Part shown: positions 28,906-41,064 of the stretch, piece after piece | Layout: the number at the start of each line of letters is the position of its first letter | Numbering within the stretch: the stretch's first letter is position 1 | Assembly: GCF_017744015.1 (NCBI RefSeq) | Contig: NZ_JAGHRA010000009.1 | Coordinates: 100,097-164,096 of the forward strand | DNA length: 64,000 nt | Direction: 5' to 3' | Source of the DNA: Paracoccus sp. R12_2 | GTDB lineage: Bacteria > Pseudomonadota > Alphaproteobacteria > Rhodobacterales > Rhodobacteraceae | Translations under genes and position numbers: made by a program | Notes under the pieces: model-generated | The model's database searches: none | Told to the model about the DNA's origin: nothing | Seen by the model: only the letters and a program-made list of their open reading frames with translations

Positions 28906-29351
28906 GTGCCAAGACGCGGCCAAACCGGCATGGTCATCTGCAGGCCCTCTTTGAACACAAGCCATGTCAGCGCGGCAATCGCCACGGCCAGCATCACCCG
29001 CCACCGCCAACCGCGACGCGGCGCAGGCAGGCTGGCGACCAGAACGGCGGCGGCGGTTGTCGGGATCAGCCCGAGACGCTGCAGGCCCAGACCGAACAGG
29101 CCGATGGCTGCCAGAACGGCCAGCGCCTCTTGCGCGGCAAAGGGGCGCGCGTCGCCGGACCGGCGCCACGCGGGCAGCGCAATCATCAGCCCAAGCCCGG
29201 CCAGCAACGCCCCAAGAACGGTGGGGAAAAAGCCCGGTCCCATCCGGCGCAACGTCCCGAATTCATACTGACCCAACGCATAGAACGCGACCGCCGCACC
29301 GATCGCGGCCATTGCCGCACCACCCCAGATGTCATGCCAGTCGCGCCGCAT
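28902..29351 (-). CDS. tctB: Tripartite tricarboxylate transporter small membrane subunit TctB
   Basis: 149 residues with four predicted membrane spans. The N-terminal block FGTLRRMGPGFFPTVLGALLAGLG is the conserved TctB motif. It lies between tctC and tctA in the common C-B-A order, 6 bases downstream of tctC and overlapping tctA by 4. Confidence 0.9.
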   Translation of the reverse strand: MRRDWHDIWGGAAMAAIGAAVAFYALGQYEFGTLRRMGPGFFPTVLGALLAGLGLMIALPAWRRSGDARPFAAQEALAVLAAIGLFGLGLQRLGLIPTTAAAVLVASLPAPRRGWRWRVMLAVAIAALTWLVFKEGLQMTMPVWPRLGT

Positions 29352-29357
29352 CGCTGA

Positions 29358-30350
29358 TTACTGCGCCGCCTCGATCCGGTCGATGACCGCGCCCCAGACC
29401 TGGGTATCGTCGGTAATCCGCTGCGCCAGATCCGCAGGCGCGCCCCCCTCGGCCTTCCAGCCCATCGCCAGCATCCTTTCCTGCACGTCGGGATCTTGCA
29501 GGATCTCGTTGATGGCAGTGTTCAGCCGGTCGATGATCGCGGGATCGGTTCCCGCAGGCGCGATGAACGCGTTCCACAGCTCTGCCCGGAAATCGTCCGG
29601 CATTCCGGCGTTAGCCGCGATGACCGGCACGTCGGGCACCTGCGCAAAGGGCTGCTGCGATGTGACGCCCAGCATCTTCATCTTGTCCGCCTCGACCTGC
29701 GGCAGCGCGGCAGACGGCGCCATGAAGCCCGCGTCGATCTCTCTTCCGATGATCGAGGTCGTGACCTCGGCATAGCTGGTGAAGGGGATATGCAGCATCT
29801 CTATTCCGGCAGCATCCGCGAACAGTTCCGCCGTCAGATGCGCGCCCGATCCCTGCCCGACCGAACCATAGGCGATGCCGCCCGGATCGGCCTTCGCCGC
29901 CTCGATGAAACCGGCCAGATCGGCGGGTCCGGCGTCAGCGGCCATCGCCAGAACCAGCGGCGCCGTCGCCATCAGCGCGACCGGCGCGATGTCGTTCTGA
30001 ACGTCGTAAGAAATATCGGCCACCAGTCGCGGCGAGGTGGTCAGCGGGCCATTGATCGTCGTGCCGAAGGAATGGCCGGGTTCGCCCGCCAGCATCTGCT
30101 GGACTCCGATCACCCCGCCCGCGCCGGGCTTGTTCTCGACCACCACCGGCTGGCCCAACCTTTCGGCCAGCGGCTCGGTCACCAGCCGCGCCAGCACGTC
30201 GGGCGACGATCCGGCGGGAAAGCCGACATAGACATGCACCGGCTGGGTGGGCCATTCGGCCTGCTGCGCGGCGACCAAGGCCGGAAGAAGCGCGCAAGCC
30301 CCTGCCAGCGCCGATGCAACCAGCAGGTTGCGGCGGTCGATTGCGGCCAT
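29358..30350 (-). CDS. tctC: Bug/TctC-family periplasmic solute-binding protein
   Basis: 330 residues from the ATG at 30350, which has GGAGG five bases upstream; the ATG at 30365 lies across that site. A Tat/Sec-like signal (IDRRNLLVASALAGACALLPALVAA) precedes WPTQPVHVYVGFPAGSSPDVLARL and QPVVVENKPGAGGVIG, the ligand-loop signatures of TctC proteins. It captures a carboxylate for TctAB. The ligand is not predictable, and no sensor kinase pair lies next to it. Confidence 0.9.
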   Translation of the reverse strand: MAAIDRRNLLVASALAGACALLPALVAAQQAEWPTQPVHVYVGFPAGSSPDVLARLVTEPLAERLGQPVVVENKPGAGGVIGVQQMLAGEPGHSFGTTINGPLTTSPRLVADISYDVQNDIAPVALMATAPLVLAMAADAGPADLAGFIEAAKADPGGIAYGSVGQGSGAHLTAELFADAAGIEMLHIPFTSYAEVTTSIIGREIDAGFMAPSAALPQVEADKMKMLGVTSQQPFAQVPDVPVIAANAGMPDDFRAELWNAFIAPAGTDPAIIDRLNTAINEILQDPDVQERMLAMGWKAEGGAPADLAQRITDDTQVWGAVIDRIEAAQ

Positions 30351-30463
30351 GTTTTCCTCCATCATGCTGTTCGAGCGGCAGTCTTGACCCGCAGCCGGGC
30401 AAGGTCAAGCAAGCAGCGGGTCATTTCGACAATCCGAACGCAAGATATTGTAAAGACGTAATT

Positions 30464-31249
30464 TCAGTCCTGATCCACGCGTGTGACGCGCACCACCTGA
30501 CGGCGCATGTCCGCAAAGCTCATGGTGGTCATGAACGCGACATCGGTCGCATCGCGGCCAACCGCGATCAGGGCCATCTCATCGGCGCGTGCCATCCCGG
30601 TCGGATCGACCAGATGCCAGGCGCCCTGCAAGAACACCTCGACCACGGCATGAAAGTCAGGTGGCTGGACCGACGGTGCATAGGCACTGGCGATCCGCGC
30701 GGGGATCTGCGCGGCCCGGCACAGCGCGATCATCAGATGCGCGTAATCGCGGCAGACACCCTGGCGTTGCAGGAACGTATCCGCGGCGGTGGTATCGGCA
30801 TTGCTGGCGCCGGCGACATAGTCCAGCCGATCCTCGACCCAGTCGCGGATCGCCGCGACCTTCCGGCCGCCTGCCAGATCGCCGAAACGCCGGCTTGCGA
30901 AAGCGGCAAACCGTTCAGCCTGGCAATAGCGCGACGGCAGCAGATAGCGCAGCGCGTCCCCGGGCATCTGGTCCACCTCGCAGCCCGCGAGCGTGTTCAG
31001 ATCGGGACAACCCCGCGTCACCTGAATTTCGGCAGAGTAACGGCATTGAACGCGGTCCTTTGCGCGCAGGATGATCCGTTCGCCGATCCCCTCTTCGCCC
31101 GGCACGCGGGCGACGCGTTCGACCGTGCCAAAATCGATGGAGACACGTTGCAGATCCTGGCCATCGGCCCCTGCGGCCTCCAGCATCAGCAGCACCGGCC
31201 CTTCTTCGGACAGCGCGTAGTCAAGTTCGACATCAACGCTCATGCGCAT
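30464..31249 (-). CDS. Transglutaminase-like (cysteine protease fold) protein
   Basis: 261 residues from the ATG at 31249, preceded by GGAGG. An N-terminal beta-rich domain is followed by a transglutaminase-like core. The catalytic triad is visible as Cys in QRQGVCRDYAHLMIALCRA, His in PPDFHAVVEVFL and Asp in WHLVDPTGMA. Bacterial proteins of this kind are thought to be peptidases or amidases. It partners with no obvious neighbour; the AGE epimerase gene ends 107 bases upstream on the same strand. Confidence 0.83.
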   Translation of the reverse strand: MRMSVDVELDYALSEEGPVLLMLEAAGADGQDLQRVSIDFGTVERVARVPGEEGIGERIILRAKDRVQCRYSAEIQVTRGCPDLNTLAGCEVDQMPGDALRYLLPSRYCQAERFAAFASRRFGDLAGGRKVAAIRDWVEDRLDYVAGASNADTTAADTFLQRQGVCRDYAHLMIALCRAAQIPARIASAYAPSVQPPDFHAVVEVFLQGAWHLVDPTGMARADEMALIAVGRDATDVAFMTTMSFADMRRQVVRVTRVDQD

Positions 31250-31355
31250 CGCTGGCCTCCATGGGTAAGGGAACCCATGCCTGATCGCAGAGGATGGCCG
31301 CAGACACAACCCGTGACGTGGGATTGCGCGCAGTCGCGAAGGCTGCTGAATCTGC

Positions 31356-32609
31356 CTATACGGCCGCACCCAGAGGCGCTTGCCCCGCCAACGCCCGACC
31401 CGTCTGAGACAGGCCGGATGCCAGCGGCAGCAGATCGGCCTGCAGCGCGTGATAGATGTCGGGCTTGCCCGCAAACTGCGTCATGGCGGGCTGGTCGTCC
31501 GGGCCGATTTCCGGGAACCAGCCGCCCGACGCATGGTCGATCAGGTGCCGGTCGGCGAATGTCCACAGCCTGCGATACCACGCCTCGTCCTCGGGGCGCC
31601 GGTCCAGCTTGATCAGCGCGGCCAGCGCGCCGATCGCCTCGGTCACGGGCCACCAGTATCGGGCAGGATTGTCCACCGATCCATCGAAGCGCAGCGTATA
31701 TGCCAGCCCGCCGCGCTGTGTGTCCCAAGCGTCCGCCAGCGCGGTGGCGACCAGCAGACGCGCCTGCGCCGGGGCATCCGTCGCAGGTCGGCCGGACTGG
31801 TCCCAGCATTGCAGATGCAGCCGCGCCATCTCGAAGGAATGGCCGGGCGTGGTGCCTGCGGGACGGAACATGGGATTTCCGGCGTAATCGTGGTCGGGGC
31901 GCCAGTCCGCGTCGTAATGTTCGGGAATCCGCCAGCCATGCGCCGCAGCCTGACCGGAAATGAAGAAATCAAGGATGCGCCGGGCGCGGGACAGGTATTC
32001 CGCCTGACCCGTGGCCTCGTGCGCGGCCAGAAGCGCCTCGACCCCGTGCATGTTGGCGTTCATGCCGCGATAGGTCGAAAAGGGCTGCCAGGCGCGGGTG
32101 AATTCGTCGCGCAGCAGACCGGCGGTCTCGTCCCAGAAATGCCGGTCCAGAATATCCGAGATATCGGCCAGCAGCCGATCGGCATCGGGATGCCCCGCCA
32201 GTTTCGCGCTGGACGCCGCCAGAAGAACGAAGACATGCCCATAGGCCAGCTTGGTTCCGTCCGCGACGGCGTCACCGTCCAGCGACCAGACGAAGCCGCC
32301 GTGGCGCGGGTCGCGATGCCTTCGCCACAGATAGTCCATGCCCCGGTCGATGATGCCGGCCCGGTCCTGACGCCCGGCCAACCGCGCCAGCGCGTAGGAA
32401 TGCACCAGCCGCGTCGTCGTGTGCAGCTCCTGCACCGTCGATTGCAGCGGCGCGCCGGCATAGTCCAGCGTGTGAAAACCGCCTGCTGCGCGCGAGCTGG
32501 CATCAAAGAAATCCAACGCGCGATGGGCGTCGCGGATCAGAAAGCCGCGATGGGCGGGGTCGTCCAGCCAATGTCCCGCAGCGTCCATGTTTCCGGCTGT
32601 GTCAATCAT
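31356..32609 (-). CDS. AGE-family sugar epimerase/isomerase
   Basis: 417 residues, an (alpha/alpha)6 barrel of the N-acylglucosamine 2-epimerase family. Conserved blocks include QELHTTTRLVHSYALA, GHSFEMARLHL with the catalytic His, and GKPDIYHALQADLLPL with the second His. This set fits mannose or sulfoquinovose isomerases (YihS-like) as much as epimerases. No sulfoquinovose or mannose genes lie nearby, so the substrate is open. It starts 11 bases after the tex stop. Confidence 0.82.
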   Translation of the reverse strand: MIDTAGNMDAAGHWLDDPAHRGFLIRDAHRALDFFDASSRAAGGFHTLDYAGAPLQSTVQELHTTTRLVHSYALARLAGRQDRAGIIDRGMDYLWRRHRDPRHGGFVWSLDGDAVADGTKLAYGHVFVLLAASSAKLAGHPDADRLLADISDILDRHFWDETAGLLRDEFTRAWQPFSTYRGMNANMHGVEALLAAHEATGQAEYLSRARRILDFFISGQAAAHGWRIPEHYDADWRPDHDYAGNPMFRPAGTTPGHSFEMARLHLQCWDQSGRPATDAPAQARLLVATALADAWDTQRGGLAYTLRFDGSVDNPARYWWPVTEAIGALAALIKLDRRPEDEAWYRRLWTFADRHLIDHASGGWFPEIGPDDQPAMTQFAGKPDIYHALQADLLPLASGLSQTGRALAGQAPLGAAV

Positions 32610-32620
32610 TCCGACCCCTC

Positions 32621-34948
32621 TCAGCGTTTGCGCATCGCATTCATCAGGGCCGCGCCAAGCGCGCCCTGCCCGCCGTCGTTTCCACGCGGCGCGGGCTTGC
32701 CGCCCTTCGGGCCACGCGGTGCCTGACCGGCGGGCGGTCTGCCCGACGCGGTCCCCGCACGCGGCGAACGGTCCGATTGTGCACCGCCATCCTTGCGCAT
32801 CGTCAGCCCGATCCGCTTGCGCGGGATATCCACTTCGGTCACGCGAACCCGGACCACATCGCCGACCTTCACGACCTCGTTGGGGTCCTTCACGAAACGG
32901 TCGGCAAGCTGGCTGATATGGACCAGCCCGTCCTGATGCACGCCGATATCGACGAAGGCCCCGAATGCCGCGACATTCGTGACGGTCCCCTCCAGCGACA
33001 TGCCGGGTTTCAGATCCTTGATGTCCTCGACCCCGTCGGTGAAGCTGGCGGTGACGAAATCGGGGCGCGGATCGCGGCCGGGTTTTTCCAGTTCGGACAG
33101 GATGTCGCGCACCGTCGGCAGGCCGAAATGTTCGTCGACGAACTGTTCGGCCCGCACCGAGTTCAGCGCCGAACCGTCGCCCATGATGCTGCGGATATCG
33201 CGCCCGCAGGCCGCGACGATCTTGCGCGCAACGTTATAGGCCTCGGGGTGGACCGAGGATGCGTCCAGCGGCTCGGACCCGTCGCGGATTCGCAGAAATC
33301 CCGCGCATTGTTCGAATGCGCGCGGCCCCAGCCCGCTGACCTTCTTCAGCGCCGCGCGCGAGGCAAAGGCCCCCTGCGCGTCGCGATGGGCCACGATCGC
33401 GCTGGCAAGCGAGGGGCCAAGCCCTGCCACATGCGCCAGAAGCGGCGCCGAGGCGGTATTCAGATCGACGCCGACCGCGTTGACCGCATCCTCGACCACA
33501 ACTTCCAGCGCCTTGGTCAGTTGCCGCTGATCCACATCATGCTGATACTGGCCGACGCCGATGGATTCGGGCGGCACCTTTACCAGCTCTGCCAACGGGT
33601 CCTGCAACCGGCGGGCGATCGACACGGCCCCGCGCAGCGATACGTCCAGATCGGGAAATTCCTTCGCCGCCTGTTCGGACGCGGAATAGACCGACGCCCC
33701 CGCTTCCGAGACGACCACCCTGGTCGGCGTTTTCACACCCTTTGGCAGGTGCTTCAGCACGTCGCCGACCAGCCGTTCGGTTTCCCGGCTGGCGGTGCCG
33801 TTTCCGATGGCGATCAGTTCCGCATCGTGTTTCGCGATCAGCGCCAGCAAGGTCGCCTCGGCCCCGCGCAGATCGTTCCTGGGCTGGAACGGATAGATCG
33901 TCGCGGTATCGACCAGCTTGCCGGTCGCATCGATGACCGCGACCTTGACGCCGGTTCGGATGCCGGGGTCCAGACCGATCGTCGCCTTCGCCCCGGCTGG
34001 CGCCGCCAGCAGCAGATCCTTGAGATTGCGTCCGAAAACCCGGATCGCCTCGTCATGGGCGCGTTTGCGCAATTCGGTCAGCAGGTCGATATACATGGTG
34101 TTGGACAGCCGCACCCGCCATGTCCATCCCGCGACCTGCCGCAGCCACTGATCGCCGGGAAGATCGCCCAGAGGCCCGATGGCCTGCGCGACGATCCCCT
34201 CGGCCCGCGTGGCGCCGGTTTCGGGATCGGGCGAGATGTCGATGGTCACCACCTCTTCCTTGGCGGCGCGCAGGATCGCCAGCGCGCGATGGGCCGGAAT
34301 GCCGGCCCACGCCTCGCGGTGATCGAAATAATCGCTGAACTTGGCGCCCGTATCTTCCTTGCCGGCGACCAGCTTGGCCGCGATGAACGCCTCGGTCCGC
34401 ATGAAATCGCGCAGCCGACCAAGCAGCGTCGCGTTTTCCGACAGCTCTTCCACAAGGATGTCGCGCGCCCCGTCCAGGGCGGACTTCTGATCGGGCACGG
34501 CCTCGGTGACATAGCTTGACGCCAGCGCCTTGGGATCGGCGCCACGGTCCTCCTGAATGGCCCGCAGCAACGGCTCCAATCCATTCTCGCGCGCGATCAT
34601 CGCCTTGGTTCGGCGCTTGGGCTTGAAAGGCAGATAGATATCTTCCAGCGCGGCCTTGGTGTCCGCCCCGGCAATGGCACGGGCCAGGTCGTCGGTCAGC
34701 TTGCCCTGCTCGCGGATCGAGCCAAGGATCGACTCGCGCCGCGCCTCCATCTCGCGCAGATAGGACAGCCTGTCCGACAACATGCGCAACTGTGTGTCGT
34801 CCAGCCCGCCCGTCACTTCCTTGCGGTATCGCGCGACGAAAGGCACGGTCGCGCCACCGTCCAGCAACTGCGTCGCGGCCACGACCTGCGCGGCATTTGC
34901 ATTGATCTCGGTCGCGATGATGCGGGCGATGCGTTGGGCGGCGTCCAT
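32621..34948 (-). CDS. tex: Tex-family RNA-binding transcription accessory protein
   Basis: 775 residues from the ATG at 34948; a GTG at 34963 would add 5 residues and overlap the likely ribosome-binding GAGAGG. The N-terminal Tex domain, a YqgF-like fold (ATIGLDPGIRTGVKVAVIDATG in outline), helix-hairpin-helix repeats (LLAHVAGLGPSLASAIVAHR) and a C-terminal S1 domain (LEGTVTNVAAFGAFVDIGVHQDGLVHIS in outline) appear in order. The last 45 residues are a basic, Gly/Pro-rich tail. Tex binds nucleic acid and affects transcription and virulence genes in other bacteria. Confidence 0.94.
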   Translation of the reverse strand: MDAAQRIARIIATEINANAAQVVAATQLLDGGATVPFVARYRKEVTGGLDDTQLRMLSDRLSYLREMEARRESILGSIREQGKLTDDLARAIAGADTKAALEDIYLPFKPKRRTKAMIARENGLEPLLRAIQEDRGADPKALASSYVTEAVPDQKSALDGARDILVEELSENATLLGRLRDFMRTEAFIAAKLVAGKEDTGAKFSDYFDHREAWAGIPAHRALAILRAAKEEVVTIDISPDPETGATRAEGIVAQAIGPLGDLPGDQWLRQVAGWTWRVRLSNTMYIDLLTELRKRAHDEAIRVFGRNLKDLLLAAPAGAKATIGLDPGIRTGVKVAVIDATGKLVDTATIYPFQPRNDLRGAEATLLALIAKHDAELIAIGNGTASRETERLVGDVLKHLPKGVKTPTRVVVSEAGASVYSASEQAAKEFPDLDVSLRGAVSIARRLQDPLAELVKVPPESIGVGQYQHDVDQRQLTKALEVVVEDAVNAVGVDLNTASAPLLAHVAGLGPSLASAIVAHRDAQGAFASRAALKKVSGLGPRAFEQCAGFLRIRDGSEPLDASSVHPEAYNVARKIVAACGRDIRSIMGDGSALNSVRAEQFVDEHFGLPTVRDILSELEKPGRDPRPDFVTASFTDGVEDIKDLKPGMSLEGTVTNVAAFGAFVDIGVHQDGLVHISQLADRFVKDPNEVVKVGDVVRVRVTEVDIPRKRIGLTMRKDGGAQSDRSPRAGTASGRPPAGQAPRGPKGGKPAPRGNDGGQGALGAALMNAMRKR

Positions 34949-35008
34949 GCTGTCCTCTCTCACTTCGGAACCGCTGTCTTAGCCGTCACCGCAGCCTGCG
35001 CCAAGCGG

Positions 35009-37528
35009 TCAGTCCAGCGCAAGTTCGGGCAGACGCGCGGCCTCTTCGCGCATGGCCTTGGCCGACACGCTGTCGCGCACCGCCCGCCGCAGCGCCTTGG
35101 ATCGTTTCAACACCCGGCGGAAGCCTGTCTCGTCCAGCACCAGCAGGCTGGTGGGCGTGATCGCCGTCACTTCGGCGCGACGCGGCTTGTTCATCAGGAC
35201 GCCCATCTGTCCGAACATGTCGCCCCGTCCCAGCCGCGTCGTCTGACCGGCGATTTCCTGCTCGACCGCGCCGGATGACACAAAGAACACGCTGCGCGAG
35301 GGGGAATCCTTGCGGGCGATAACCTTGCCGGCATTGACATAGCGCGTGCGCAGCGCCCGTGACAGGCGGCGCAGTTCGGGCTCTTCGAGATCCGCGAACA
35401 GCGGGAACTGGCGGACCAGTTCGTATTTGCGCAGGGCCAGATCCAGATGCGGCCGCCCCTCGGCCTGCTGACGCCGTCGCGTGATGTCGGCCATCAGCGC
35501 GGTGTGCAGTTCTGACCCGACCAGCCCGTCCTCGCGCATGGCGCTATATTCGCGTTCCTCAAGCCGCAGGGCCGTCCGACGGATGAAACGACGTTCAAGT
35601 TCCTCGGCATAGCCGGGATATTGAAGACGCAAGCCCTCAAGCGCGGTTTCGACGGCTTCCTGCCGGCGGGTCAGCAATTCGTGCAGCAGTTCCGCCACGC
35701 GCCGTCCGTGGATGCGGCGGATGCGGGTGTCCAGAAATCCGTGAAGATCGCGCAGGATCAGCCGCCGGGCCAGCAGCGCCTCGAACCGATCCGCGGTCAG
35801 GCGTGCCAGCGGGCCCGCGATCCACAGCCGGTTGCGCAGGAACGAAGCGACACGGAACGGCGTGCCATAGCGCAGCCCACGCCGCGCGGCGCGCTGATAA
35901 CCGGTGCGCCCGCCGCTGCGGGCGGCCTCGATCAGCCGGTCGGCGTCGGTCAGCATGGTTTCCGACAGCCGCGCGCTGATGACCCGCTCGCGAAACCTTT
36001 CGAGGATGGTTTCCCGCTCATGCGCGGCCAGCGCGATCAGTCCCAGCGTGATCCGGTCGCGGTCCAGGATCTGCGTGTTGTCTTCGGCCTCGGCGCGTTC
36101 GACCGCACCGTCCAGACGTTCGGCGAACCGCTTGGCCTCGGACCTTACGGTTTCGCGGGTCAGCTCATAGCTTTCGGTGGTGCTTGCAACTTCCTCGCGG
36201 ACAGTCTGCAACGCCACGGCGATCACCTGGTTGGACAGGGCCTCGTCCAGCGGTGACAGCCGATCCAGTCCAAGTCGCCCGATCACCCAACGCAGCGTCG
36301 TCCCCTGCACCATCAGCGTGAACAGCGTAAATCCGGTCGCCAGGATACCGACCAGCCGCTTCGTCTCGACCGGCACGTTCAGGTTCTCGGTCACCGCCAG
36401 CGCCAGCGCCAGCGTGACCGCCCCGCGTAATCCGCCCCACAGGATGGCGACGCGATACGGACGCTCGACCACAGGCGACAGCTTCAGCAGCGACAACAGC
36501 GGCATCAGCCCGAACAGGATGATGGCGCGGGCGACAATGGCCGCCAGGATCACCACCAGGATCAGCGCATAGTCGCCCGGCCGCATGTCGTCCATAAGCC
36601 GCGGGATCAGCAATGCCGCAAGAATAAAGATCAGCGCCCCCGCCCAATGGGCCAGCAGATCCCAGACCTCGCGCAGATTGGTCCAGAAGGCCGGCGACAG
36701 GCGCGACGGGCCGATCAGGTTCAGCGTCAGCCCCGCCGCGACCACGCCGATCACCCCCGACGCGCCCATGGCATGTTCCGCGCCGACATAGGCCAGATAC
36801 GGCACCGCGACCGAGACCGAGATCTGCGCCAGCTCGTATCGTGCGAACCAGTGCATCAGCATCAGCGCCGCCCGCGCCGTCAGCCAGCCGCCCAATGCGC
36901 CCCCGGCCAGCAGCCATGGGAACTGTCCGATCGCCTCGCCATAGCTGGGATCGGGCACGCCCAGCATCACGAAGCCCATGAACAGCCCGAACAGGGCGAT
37001 CGCCGCGGCGTCGTTCAGCAGGCTTTCGCCCTCGATGATCCGGGCCAGCCGACGCGGTGCCGACAGAGACCGGAAAATGCCGACCACGGCCGAGGGATCG
37101 GTTGTCGATACAATGGCACCGATCAGCAGGCACACGACAAGCGGCAGCCCGCTGACCCATGAAAGCGCATAACCGATGGTCAGCGTCGCGACGAAAACCG
37201 CCACCACCGCCAGAACCAGGATCGGCACCCAGTCATCGACCATCCGGCGGACATTCATCCCCAGCGTGGCCTGAAAGATCAGCGTTGGCAGGAAGACATA
37301 CAGGAACACGTTCGACCGGATCGGCAGGGCAAGAATCGACTCGGCCACCGGATTCAGCGCATCGGTCAGATCGGTGCGCAGGAAGAAGATCGCCCCGGCC
37401 CCGATCATCATGCCCAGCACGGCAAGGATCACACTGTAGGGCAGCGACAACCGCGCCGCCAACGGCTCGGCCATGCCGATTACCACGAACAGACAGGCAA
37501 CGATGGTGGTCAGAAGAACGATGTCCAT
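35009..37528 (-). CDS. NhaP-type Na+/H+ antiporter with C-terminal cyclic-nucleotide-binding-like domain
   Basis: 839 residues. About twelve N-terminal membrane spans form a CPA1 exchanger with the ion-binding motif IVSTTDPSAVVGI and GESLLNDAAAIALF. A long cytoplasmic helical region follows (about residues 420-700), then a cNMP-type beta-roll near residues 715-830 (LFADLEEPELRRLSR and FGQMGVLMNKPRRAEV). The canonical phosphate-cassette FGE is FGQ here. Such proteins regulate cytoplasmic pH or sodium. It is downstream of thiC on the same strand, after 220 bases with hairpins. Confidence 0.88.
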   Translation of the reverse strand: MDIVLLTTIVACLFVVIGMAEPLAARLSLPYSVILAVLGMMIGAGAIFFLRTDLTDALNPVAESILALPIRSNVFLYVFLPTLIFQATLGMNVRRMVDDWVPILVLAVVAVFVATLTIGYALSWVSGLPLVVCLLIGAIVSTTDPSAVVGIFRSLSAPRRLARIIEGESLLNDAAAIALFGLFMGFVMLGVPDPSYGEAIGQFPWLLAGGALGGWLTARAALMLMHWFARYELAQISVSVAVPYLAYVGAEHAMGASGVIGVVAAGLTLNLIGPSRLSPAFWTNLREVWDLLAHWAGALIFILAALLIPRLMDDMRPGDYALILVVILAAIVARAIILFGLMPLLSLLKLSPVVERPYRVAILWGGLRGAVTLALALAVTENLNVPVETKRLVGILATGFTLFTLMVQGTTLRWVIGRLGLDRLSPLDEALSNQVIAVALQTVREEVASTTESYELTRETVRSEAKRFAERLDGAVERAEAEDNTQILDRDRITLGLIALAAHERETILERFRERVISARLSETMLTDADRLIEAARSGGRTGYQRAARRGLRYGTPFRVASFLRNRLWIAGPLARLTADRFEALLARRLILRDLHGFLDTRIRRIHGRRVAELLHELLTRRQEAVETALEGLRLQYPGYAEELERRFIRRTALRLEEREYSAMREDGLVGSELHTALMADITRRRQQAEGRPHLDLALRKYELVRQFPLFADLEEPELRRLSRALRTRYVNAGKVIARKDSPSRSVFFVSSGAVEQEIAGQTTRLGRGDMFGQMGVLMNKPRRAEVTAITPTSLLVLDETGFRRVLKRSKALRRAVRDSVSAKAMREEAARLPELALD

Positions 37529-37669
37529 GACCTTGGGATAGCTGGAAAAAGCGCCTCAGGGAATATCGTCCATGGCAGATCCCGACGCATTTTCGTGAAG
37601 GTCGCGGCCAATGCGATCCGTATGCGATGCGGCCCGCGCCCGCAGTCCGGCCCCGGCGCAGGGGGACCG

Positions 37670-37687
37670 GGGGGAGCGAACTCCCCC
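37670..37687. repeat. Short GC hairpin between thiC and the antiporter
   Basis: A 7-bp stem GGGGGAG/CTCCCCC closes a CGAA tetraloop. It lies between the stronger thiC hairpin and the antiporter start. Its role is unknown. Confidence 0.45.
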
Positions 37688-37706
37688 GGCCATCGCGGAA
37701 CGCAAT

Positions 37707-37731
37707 GGCGCCGCGGGTTTCCCGCGGCGCC
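37707..37731 (-). terminator. Strong hairpin downstream of thiC
   Basis: A perfect 11-bp stem (GGCGCCGCGGG) closes a 3-base loop, 18 bases beyond the thiC stop. No T run follows on the minus strand, so it may be a Rho-assisted terminator or an mRNA 3' end stabiliser. Confidence 0.55.
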
Positions 37732-37748
37732 TGCCCCTTTCGGTGAGA

Positions 37749-39875
<2,127 letters not shown>

Positions 39876-39920
39876 TTACAATTCGATCATCACACCGCAT
39901 CGAAGGCGAAAGGAAACTTC

Positions 39921-40988
39921 ATGCCCTCATTGTTCGACCCGCTTCCGCTGGGACCGCTTACCCTGAAAAATCGCATCGTCATGGCCCCGCTGACCCGCAG
40001 CCGCGCCACCGCTGACCGTGTTCCAAGCCGGCTGATGGAAACCTATTACAGCCAACGCGCCGAGGCGGGGCTTATCCTGACCGAGGCGACCAGCGTCACG
40101 CCGATGGGCGTCGGCTACGCCGATACGCCGGGGATCTGGAACGATGCGCAGGTCGAAGGCTGGCAGCGGATCACCAGCGCCGTGCACGAGCGGGGCGGTC
40201 TGATCTTCCTGCAATTGTGGCATGTCGGGCGGATCTCGGCGCCCCTGTTCCTGAACGGAGATTTGCCGGTCGCACCCAGCGCCATCAAGCCGGACGGCCA
40301 TGTCAGCCTTGTGCGCCCCAAGCAGGAATATGTCACCCCCCGCGCGCTGGACAGCGACGAGATCCCGGGTGTGATCGAAGCTTTCCGCAAGGGCGCCGAA
40401 AACGCCCTTCGCGCGGGCTTTGACGGCGTCGAAATTCATGCCGCAAACGGTTATCTTATCGACCAGTTCCTGCAGGACAGCACCAATCTGCGCACGGACC
40501 GCTATGGCGGTTCGCTGCAAAATCGGACTCGTCTTCTTGAGGAAATCGCGGACGCGGTGATCGGCGTCTGGGGCGCGGATCGCGTCGGCGTGCATCTGGC
40601 CCCGCGCATGGACGGTCATGACATGGGCGACAGCGATCCCAAGGCGCTGTTCACCCGCGTGGCGGACCAGATGAAGCAACGCGGCGTGGCCTTCCTGATG
40701 CTGCGCGAACACCTGGCCGAAGACAGCCTGCTGGACGACATCAAGACCGCGTTCGGCGGCGTGGTGATCGCCAACGAAGGACTAACGCGCGACAGCGCCC
40801 AGAAACTGATCGAACAGGGACGCGCCGATGCCGCGGGCTTCGGCAAGGATTTCATCGCCACCCCAGACCTTCCCACACGATTCCGCACGGGATTGGCGTT
40901 GAACGAACACGACCCCTCGAGTTTCTATGCCGGCGGGCCCGAGGGCTATGTCGATTATCCGACGGCCGACGCTGTCGCCGCCGAATAG
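39921..40988 (+). CDS. Old Yellow Enzyme family alkene reductase (NemA-like)
   Basis: 355 residues from the ATG at 39921, with AAAGGA upstream. A frame starting at 39591 would read antisense through the riboswitch. The flavin TIM barrel begins LFDPLPLGPLTLKNRIVMAPLTR. FDGVEIHAANGYLIDQFLQ and the NRYGGS-type RYGGSLQNRTRLL are conserved. Substrate-binding His/Asn lie in VEIHAAN. It reduces activated alkenes, nitroesters or maleimides with NAD(P)H. It is divergent from thiC. Confidence 0.92.
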   Translation: MPSLFDPLPLGPLTLKNRIVMAPLTRSRATADRVPSRLMETYYSQRAEAGLILTEATSVTPMGVGYADTPGIWNDAQVEGWQRITSAVHERGGLIFLQLWHVGRISAPLFLNGDLPVAPSAIKPDGHVSLVRPKQEYVTPRALDSDEIPGVIEAFRKGAENALRAGFDGVEIHAANGYLIDQFLQDSTNLRTDRYGGSLQNRTRLLEEIADAVIGVWGADRVGVHLAPRMDGHDMGDSDPKALFTRVADQMKQRGVAFLMLREHLAEDSLLDDIKTAFGGVVIANEGLTRDSAQKLIEQGRADAAGFGKDFIATPDLPTRFRTGLALNEHDPSSFYAGGPEGYVDYPTADAVAAE

Positions 40989-41064
40989 TGCAGCCCGTTT
41001 TCAGATAACTTGGCGCGCGCAGGCAGTGCTGCGCGCGCCTCCGGGATCATGCATTGGCCGGATC

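Noticed and set aside
32777..34519. 580-residue plus-strand open frame
   Set aside because: Antisense shadow of tex, same reason.
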